The notes under the pieces: generated by a model
Told to the model about the DNA's origin: nothing
Seen by the model: the letters and a program-made list of their open reading frames with translations, nothing else
Databases searched by the model: none
Source of the DNA: HGM04593 sp045588345
Lineage (GTDB): Bacteria > Bacteroidota > Bacteroidia > Bacteroidales > Bacteroidaceae
Length of the DNA: 46,692 bases
Reading direction: 5' to 3'
NCBI GenBank assembly: GCA_045588345.1
Contig: JAZNDZ010000022.1
Span: 1-46,692 of the forward strand
Program-made: the position numbers and the translations under genes
Shown: one piece after another, positions 41,499 through 46,692 of the stretch
Position numbering within the stretch: position 1 is the first letter of the stretch
How the letters are laid out: each line of letters opens with the position of its first letter

Positions 41499-43457
41499 TT
41501 AGTTCTTGTAGTTACGTTGCTGTACCTTGATGTACTGATAGTTGAGGTCTTCCTTGAGGAGTTCGGGTTCCTGACCCTGGCCGGTATACTTCCAGCAAGC
41601 CACGTATGAGAAGTTCTCATCGTCACGCTTAGCCTCGCCTTCTTCGGTCTGGTGCTCCTCACGGAAGTGACCACCGCAAGACTCCTCACGGTTCAGGGCA
41701 TCGTATGCCATCAAACGGCCAATCTCAATGAAGTCGAGCAGACGAAGTGCCTTCTCAAGTTCAATATTGAGAGAATTAGCCTCACCGGGGATACGGAGGT
41801 CACTCCAGAAGATTTTCTCAACACGGTCAATCTCCTTGAGTGCTTTCTCAAGAGACTCTTTAGTACGAGCCATACCTACGTTGTCCCACATGACAAGACC
41901 GAGTTCCTTGTGGATAGAATCTACGCTGCGTTTACCCTTGATTGACATGAGCTTTGCAATCTTGTCATTGACAGCCTTTTCGGCTGCAGCAAACTCAGGA
42001 GCATCTGTACTGAAACGTGGAACCTGAATTTGGTCGGCCAAATAGTTCTGTATTGTATAAGGAAGTACAAAGTAACCGTCGGCAAGACCCTGCATAAGAG
42101 CCGATGCACCAAGGCGGTTGGCACCGTGGTCACTGAAGTTAGCCTCACCAATGGCAAACAGACCCGGAATTGAAGTCTGCAACTCGTAGTCAACCCAGAT
42201 ACCACCCATTGTATAGTGGATAGCAGGGAATATCATCATAGGCTCCTTGTATGGGTTTGTATCTGCAATTTCCTCGTACATGTCGAAGAGGTTGCCATAA
42301 CGCTGGCGCACTACATCCTCGCCCAAGCGCTCGATAGCATACTTGAAATCAAGGAACACTGCAAGACCTGTATTGTTAACGCCGAAACCCTTGTCGCAAC
42401 GCTCCTTTGCAGCACGTGAAGCAACGTCACGCGGAACAAGGTTACCGAATGCCGGATAACGGCGCTCCAGATAGAAGTCACGGTCTTCATCGGGGATATC
42501 GTTCGGGTGCTTTGTTCCGGCCTGGAGAGCCTTGGCATCCTCAAGTTTCTTTGGTACCCAGATGCGGCCATCGTTACGCAGTGACTCAGACATAAGTGTC
42601 AGTTTAGACTGTTTGTCACCATGTACAGGGATACATGTGGGGTGAATCTGTGCATAGCATGGGTTTGCGAAGTATGCACCCTTGCGGTAACATTGGAGAG
42701 CAGCCGAACCGTTGCTTCCCATAGCATTTGTAGAAAGGAAGTATGCATTACCGTAACCGCCGGTACCGATTACAACAGCATGGGCAGCAAAGCGCTCTAC
42801 CTTACCTGTAACAAGGTTACGTGCGATGATACCGCGTGCACGGCCGTCAATGATTACAAGGTCAAGCATCTCATAACGTGTATAGACCTTTACTGTACCC
42901 TGGCTGACCTGATAGTTGAGTGCCGAGTATGCACCAAGCAACAACTGCTGGCCGGTCTGACCGCGGGCATAGAATGTACGCGATACCTGAGCGCCGCCGA
43001 ATGAACGGTTAGCCAAAAGGCCGCCGTACTCGCGGGCGAAAGGCACGCACTGCGCAACGCACTGGTCGATGATAGCGCCTGAAACCTCAGCCAAACGATG
43101 TACGTTTGCCTCACGGGCACGGTAGTCACCGCCCTTGATTGTATCGTAGAAAAGACGATAGACTGAGTCACCGTCGTTCTGATAGTTCTTTGCAGCATTT
43201 ATACCACCCTGCGCAGCAATAGAGTGAGCGCGGCGTGGAGAATCCTGAATACAGAAGTTAAGTACGTTGAAACCCATAGCACCAAGTGAAGCAGCAGCCG
43301 AAGCACCTGCAAGACCGGTACCAACAACAATGATGTCCAACTTGCGTTTGTTGGCAGGGTTCACCAATTTCTGATGCGCCTTATAGTTAGTCCATTTTTC
43401 AGCCAATGGGCCTTCGGGAATTTTAGAATCCACTTTTACTGAACTTATTTTAGCCAT
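41499..43457 (-). CDS. frdA: Fumarate reductase/succinate dehydrogenase flavoprotein subunit
   Basis: Catalytic FAD subunit interconverting fumarate and succinate. In the 652-residue product the dinucleotide-binding motif IIVVGTGLAGASAAASL is near residues 43-59. The covalent FAD histidine lies in RRAHSIAAQGGINAA. The substrate-binding HPTCIP and the capping-domain motifs follow, and GEANFSDHGANRLGASALMQGL is the C-terminal FAD-binding signature. Long form, typical of the epsilon-proteobacterial and Bacteroidota type B enzymes. It follows the cytochrome gene by 36 bases. Confidence 0.94.
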   Translation of the reverse strand: MAKISSVKVDSKIPEGPLAEKWTNYKAHQKLVNPANKRKLDIIVVGTGLAGASAAASLGAMGFNVLNFCIQDSPRRAHSIAAQGGINAAKNYQNDGDSVYRLFYDTIKGGDYRAREANVHRLAEVSGAIIDQCVAQCVPFAREYGGLLANRSFGGAQVSRTFYARGQTGQQLLLGAYSALNYQVSQGTVKVYTRYEMLDLVIIDGRARGIIARNLVTGKVERFAAHAVVIGTGGYGNAYFLSTNAMGSNGSAALQCYRKGAYFANPCYAQIHPTCIPVHGDKQSKLTLMSESLRNDGRIWVPKKLEDAKALQAGTKHPNDIPDEDRDFYLERRYPAFGNLVPRDVASRAAKERCDKGFGVNNTGLAVFLDFKYAIERLGEDVVRQRYGNLFDMYEEIADTNPYKEPMMIFPAIHYTMGGIWVDYELQTSIPGLFAIGEANFSDHGANRLGASALMQGLADGYFVLPYTIQNYLADQIQVPRFSTDAPEFAAAEKAVNDKIAKLMSIKGKRSVDSIHKELGLVMWDNVGMARTKESLEKALKEIDRVEKIFWSDLRIPGEANSLNIELEKALRLLDFIEIGRLMAYDALNREESCGGHFREEHQTEEGEAKRDDENFSYVACWKYTGQGQEPELLKEDLNYQYIKVQQRNYKN

Positions 43458-43493
43458 AATATATCTGTTTTTATTGTTTTAGAAAATAGTGTT

Positions 43494-44219
43494 TCACGCA
43501 TTGGGGCAAACAGATGCCGCAACCTCTGCAGCCTCAGGTGATATGCAACCTGCATAACCGGCAACAACCACTGCAAGGAAACCAAGGATAACGACTGTAA
43601 CGAATACGTTACCGATAGCCTTCCAACGGCAGAACCACGCCTTGTTGTTGACACCCAATGTCTGCATTGCGCTCCAGAAACCATGTGTAAGGTGGAACCA
43701 AAGAGCAACAAGCCATACTACATAAACAGCAGAATAGTAAGGATTCTTGAAGGTGTTGATGATGTGATAAGCACCATCGGCAGCATACTTTGTATCCACA
43801 TCCATACCAAGATAGAGGTGCTGGATTTCAGGCAACTGCATTTTTGACCAAAAGTTGAACAAGTGGAGCCCCAAACCCAGGATTACGATAAGACCAAGGA
43901 CAAGCATGTTCTGTGAAGCCCAAGAAACACCCTTAGGTCTTTCATCAACAGCATAGCGCTGCGAACCGCGAGCCCTTCTGTTCTGGATTGTGAGAATGAA
44001 TGCGTAAACGAAATGCACAAGAACAAGAGCTGCAAGGCCCACTGTTCCTACAAGTGCATACCAATTGGCACCCAAAAACTTACAAATCAAGTTGTAATAC
44101 TCGGCACTGAAAAGAGCAACCAAGTTCATTGACATGTGGAAAAAGAGGAAGAGCACAAGGCCAACGCCCGATACGCTCATGATTACCTTTCTTCCCACTG
44201 AAGATTTAAATAACCACAT
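43494..44219 (-). CDS. frdC: Fumarate reductase/succinate dehydrogenase cytochrome b subunit
   Basis: Membrane anchor that binds heme and quinone. The 241-residue product has five membrane segments, with conserved histidines at FLFFHMSMN, LVLVHFVYA, GLHLFNF and LWFHLTHGFW that are candidates for diheme ligation, as in the Wolinella-type (class B) enzyme. A single anchor subunit rather than two is the usual arrangement in Bacteroidota. It is the first gene of the frdCAB operon. Confidence 0.92.
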   Translation of the reverse strand: MWLFKSSVGRKVIMSVSGVGLVLFLFFHMSMNLVALFSAEYYNLICKFLGANWYALVGTVGLAALVLVHFVYAFILTIQNRRARGSQRYAVDERPKGVSWASQNMLVLGLIVILGLGLHLFNFWSKMQLPEIQHLYLGMDVDTKYAADGAYHIINTFKNPYYSAVYVVWLVALWFHLTHGFWSAMQTLGVNNKAWFCRWKAIGNVFVTVVILGFLAVVVAGYAGCISPEAAEVAASVCPNA

Positions 44220-44526
44220 AATGAATTGATATTAAATTATATAATAAATAAATAGTTTGCCAAAAACTGTTCCGATTCAAAATCATTGATGACAGCACAA
44301 ATGCAATACAGTGAGATACTGGTCCAACCCCTGCACCCTGCCAAAACGCCTCATAATTTTACACGAAACCCAATTTGTCACAAAAATAAACTATTTTTTG
44401 TAAAAAACACCAAAAGGCAGAATAATTTTGACTTTTACGGGTTTTTCGCCAGTTCCTGCATACACATTGTGCAGTTGTGCGCACTACCTTAACGCTTATA
44501 CCCGAATAAAAGATTGCTGTAAAACT
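44220..44526. other. Intergenic region between frdC and the GPH symporter
   Basis: This divergent intergenic stretch has no credible gene; a 68-codon frame at 44286-44492 has no family resemblance. Minus-strand TATTTTTG (44381-44388) is a possible -7 element for the frd operon, with TTTG 22 bases further upstream, slightly too far. It would give a leader of about 155 bases. TAATTTTG at about 44421 on the plus strand is another isolated -7 match. Confidence 0.4.
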
Positions 44527-44558
44527 TTTGGCACTAAAAGAGTCATTTGCTACATTTG
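44527..44558 (+). promoter_or_regulatory. Promoter of the GPH symporter
   Basis: TTTG (44527-44530), a 20-base spacer and TACATTTG (44551-44558) are a full consensus match. The start codon at 44594 is 35 bases downstream, which excludes the longer reading frame from 44528. Confidence 0.85.
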
Positions 44559-44593
44559 CAGTTATTGATACATATAAACATAAAATAAAGACA

Positions 44594-46324
44594 ATGGCAA
44601 CATTAAAAGAAAAAATCGGCTATGGCTTCGGCGACATGGCTTCCTCAATGTTCTGGAAGGTATTCAGTGCATACCTGCCAATGTTCTACACATACGTCTT
44701 TGGCCTTGACCTTTCGCTGGCCGCCCTGCTGTTCCTTGTAACAAAAATATGGGATGCAGTATCGGACCCGATGATGGGCATCATTGCCGACCGTACAAAT
44801 TCAAAATGGGGAAAATACCGTCCCTACCTGCTGTGGATTTCAATACCTTTTGCTGTATCGGGAATACTGTTGTTCACCACCCCGAACATGGATGAAAGCG
44901 GCAAGAACGTGTGGGCTTTTGCAACCTATATACTAATGATGACTGTGTACACAGCCATAAACGTGCCCTACGGTTCAATGCTTGGAGTGATGACAGAAGA
45001 TTCTGATGAAAAGACCGTTTTTTCATCATACAGGATGTTCTTTGCATACGCCGGTTCATTCATTGTGCTTGCCTTATGGGAGCCCCTGTGCAATATGTTT
45101 GCCGGCACGAGCGGTAAACTCACATACGACCCGCAGGCATGGCAACTCGCAATGGTCGTTGTTGGCATTGTGTGCGCAGCACTGTTTATACTCACATTCA
45201 TGATGACCAAGGAGAGGCTCAGTTTCAATGCCGCAGCAAAGAAGGACACCAGTATAGCCAAAGACTTCAAATCGCTGCTGCACAACGGTCCATGGTGGAT
45301 TCTGCTCGGGGGTGTGCTTTTCTTCAACTTCTTCGGTGCCATAAGATATGCAGTGATACCTTATTATTTCACCACTCTCATTGGTGAGGGCAACACCCTC
45401 TCATTCTTCTCCCTTGAGTTTGCATTCTATGCGGGTATATTCTTTACGATAGGCGAGATAGCCAACATGGCCGGAGTTGCCGTAGCAACCCCTATCACAT
45501 TCAAGCTTGGCAAGAAGAACACTTTCCTGGTTTCACTTGCAGTAATCATGGCACTGTGCATTGCATTCTATTATGTACCCACAAGCGGCAGCACTGCATA
45601 CTGGACACTGCTCATTCTGCAAATAGCCACAGGCATATTTACAGGTATAATCTCGCCGCTCGTGTGGAGCATGTATGCCGACATTTCGGATTATGCAGAA
45701 CTGAAGTTCAAGACAGCATCGACAGGCCTCATCTTCTCATCATCGTCAATGGCACAGAAGTTCGGCGGAGCGTTCGGAACATCGGCCGTGCTATGGATGC
45801 TTGCGGCATTCGGATTCAACACATTCGCCACATCGGGCGCTTCGCTTTCCGAAGATGGCAAGGCTGTTGAGATAAGTTTCAACGACGATATAGAATACAA
45901 GGAGATTAATGGCAACGAGCCAAGCATGTTGAATCTCATGTCAATTGACAGCGAAGACGGCTACACCGCCACACTTGAAAGCGAAAGTGACGGCAAAATG
46001 CTGAAGATAGACCTTGGCGGCAGAATAGAAAAAGAGGGTAAATACACCATTACCATTCCCGAAGGTATCGTTACACGCAAAAAAGACAAATCTCCATTTG
46101 CAGGACTTGTAGAACTCAAAGCCGACGGAAACAATAACATCACTGTTGTAGATGCAAAGACAACAACAGAACAGACACCTGATGCCATTGAAGGAATACG
46201 TCTGCTCATCAGCTGGATTCCTGCCGGCATTGCAGCACTCGCGGCACTGTTCATCCTAATCTATCCGCTGACGACAAGGCGCATGAGGGAGATTACAGAA
46301 GAGCTGAAGAGAACAAGAAAATAG
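44594..46324 (+). CDS. GPH-family sugar:cation symporter with large insert before the last helix
   Basis: Major facilitator relative of the glycoside-pentoside-hexuronide family, importing a sugar with sodium or protons. The start is placed at MATLKEKIGYGFGDMASSMFW, the usual GPH start (GxGDxA motif). DPMMGIIADRTNSKWGKYRPYLLW is the family signature between helices 2 and 3. The 576-residue length exceeds the usual 440-480. The excess is a hydrophilic, beta-rich segment of about 130 residues (from about residue 418, GASLSEDGKAVEISF, to TTTEQTPDA), between helix 11 and helix 12. Its pattern (KMLKIDLGGRIEKEGKYTITIPEG) resembles a bacterial Ig-like domain and should face the periplasm. Sugar unknown. 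Confidence 0.87.
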   Translation: MATLKEKIGYGFGDMASSMFWKVFSAYLPMFYTYVFGLDLSLAALLFLVTKIWDAVSDPMMGIIADRTNSKWGKYRPYLLWISIPFAVSGILLFTTPNMDESGKNVWAFATYILMMTVYTAINVPYGSMLGVMTEDSDEKTVFSSYRMFFAYAGSFIVLALWEPLCNMFAGTSGKLTYDPQAWQLAMVVVGIVCAALFILTFMMTKERLSFNAAAKKDTSIAKDFKSLLHNGPWWILLGGVLFFNFFGAIRYAVIPYYFTTLIGEGNTLSFFSLEFAFYAGIFFTIGEIANMAGVAVATPITFKLGKKNTFLVSLAVIMALCIAFYYVPTSGSTAYWTLLILQIATGIFTGIISPLVWSMYADISDYAELKFKTASTGLIFSSSSMAQKFGGAFGTSAVLWMLAAFGFNTFATSGASLSEDGKAVEISFNDDIEYKEINGNEPSMLNLMSIDSEDGYTATLESESDGKMLKIDLGGRIEKEGKYTITIPEGIVTRKKDKSPFAGLVELKADGNNNITVVDAKTTTEQTPDAIEGIRLLISWIPAGIAALAALFILIYPLTTRRMREITEELKRTRK

Positions 46325-46341
46325 AGAGACCTTTTCATAAT

Positions 46342-46370
46342 GAAGGCGACTTTTTGGAGTCGCCTTCTTT
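46342..46370 (+). terminator. Rho-independent terminator after the GPH symporter
   Basis: A perfect 10-base stem GAAGGCGACT/AGTCGCCTTC with loop TTTTGG is followed by TTT. It lies 17 bases after the stop. Confidence 0.8.
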
Positions 46371-46397
46371 GGCTCAGTAGAAATTTACTGTGGGTAA
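46371..46397 (+). repeat. Direct repeat, unit 1
   Basis: 27 bases beginning GGCTCAGTAGAAATT match the unit at 46437 in 23 of 27 positions. It starts directly after the terminator. Confidence 0.55.
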
Positions 46398-46436
46398 GCA
46401 TATAAATTGGCAATCCTGAAAAGAAAGAATTTCTTA

Positions 46437-46463
46437 GGCTCTGTAGAAATTCTGTGTGGGTAA
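46437..46463 (+). repeat. Direct repeat, unit 2
   Basis: Begins GGCTCTGTAGAAATTCTGTG, 66 bases after unit 1. The sequence is reminiscent of insertion sequence ends, but no transposase is seen in the window. Confidence 0.55.
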
Positions 46464-46692
46464 TATTGTACAAGTATGCTTGTTTTCTATCTTGAATATC
46501 TTATTCTAAGGTTAATTTTACCCTTAATCAGTTACTTTGTATTCCTCTTGCAGTCGTTCTGTCATGTTCTTTTGGCGGCCAAAAGAACGAAAAGCCCCGG
46601 CACTGAGTTCACCAGTCGCATGATGCTTTGCTCATGAATTGCCGTGCAATATCATTCGCCCACATCAGTAGTGCTAAAGCACACTCCTTTGG
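46464..46692. other. Non-coding end of the window with a palindrome
   Basis: No gene found. At 46566-46588 a 10-base perfect inverted repeat, GTTCTTTTGG and CCAAAAGAAC around CGG, is followed by GAAAAGCCCCGGC. CATGA/TCATG arms occur near 46620-46637. The sequence looks like a dispersed non-coding element, or the beginning of one that continues past the window. Confidence 0.4.

Noticed and set aside
44286..44492. 68-codon frame upstream of the GPH symporter
   Set aside because: No membrane, signal or family features, and codon use unlike the neighbours.
1..46692. CRISPR array, prophage or complete insertion sequence
   Set aside because: No regular repeat-spacer series, no phage structural genes and no transposase were seen on either strand.

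Overview
This is a chromosomal window from a member of the Bacteroidales (Bacteroidota), probably a gut species. The evidence is the division and cell wall cluster order (mraZ to ftsZ without murF or ddl), DUF4835 and DUF3127 proteins, a long-tailed Rho, a three-gene quinol:fumarate reductase operon with a single-subunit cytochrome b, and many promoters of the Bacteroides form TTTG-N19/20-TAnnTTTG. Family and genus cannot be fixed from the sequence alone. No gene is cut by either window edge.

Layout. 1-2750: a repeat copy, a terminator, nhaA, and a convergent M28 peptidase. 2790-18742: a tightly packed division and peptidoglycan cluster (mraZ, rsmH, ftsL-like, ftsI, murE, mraY, murD, ftsW, murG, murC, ftsQ, ftsA, ftsZ, yqeY-like) led by a promoter with MraZ-type repeats. 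18739-24449: recO, tRNA-Glu, rpsT, gyrB, a nitroreductase, tRNA-Cys and tilS. 24450-34007: leftward genes, comprising a Sel1-repeat protein and then the dnaN-exonuclease-coaBC/DUF4835-recN-rlmB-TPR operon. 34170-35980: a DUF3127 protein with an SSB-like tail, two small secreted proteins, and a non-coding stretch with a structured RNA candidate and a second repeat copy. 35978-40672: rho, engB and a MATE transporter. 40722-44219: fumarate reductase/succinate dehydrogenase. 44594-46324: a GPH-type sugar symporter, followed by non-coding repeats.

Most genes are housekeeping. The least ordinary material is: (i) a dispersed element present twice (1-96 and 35859-35953), whose outer stem differs completely in sequence between copies but pairs in both; (ii) a separate, strongly foldable RNA candidate at about 35500-35742 with its own promoter and terminator, just upstream of two small secreted proteins; (iii) an in-frame fusion of CoaBC to a DUF4835 envelope protein with the signal peptide buried mid-protein; (iv) a GPH symporter with a large extra domain before its last membrane helix; (v) a MATE transporter with a degenerate anti-sigma/ATPase-like tail; and (vi) a DUF3127 protein ending in an SSB-like DDLPF tip beside dnaN.

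All calls come from reading the sequence and from knowledge of protein families. No database search was run.
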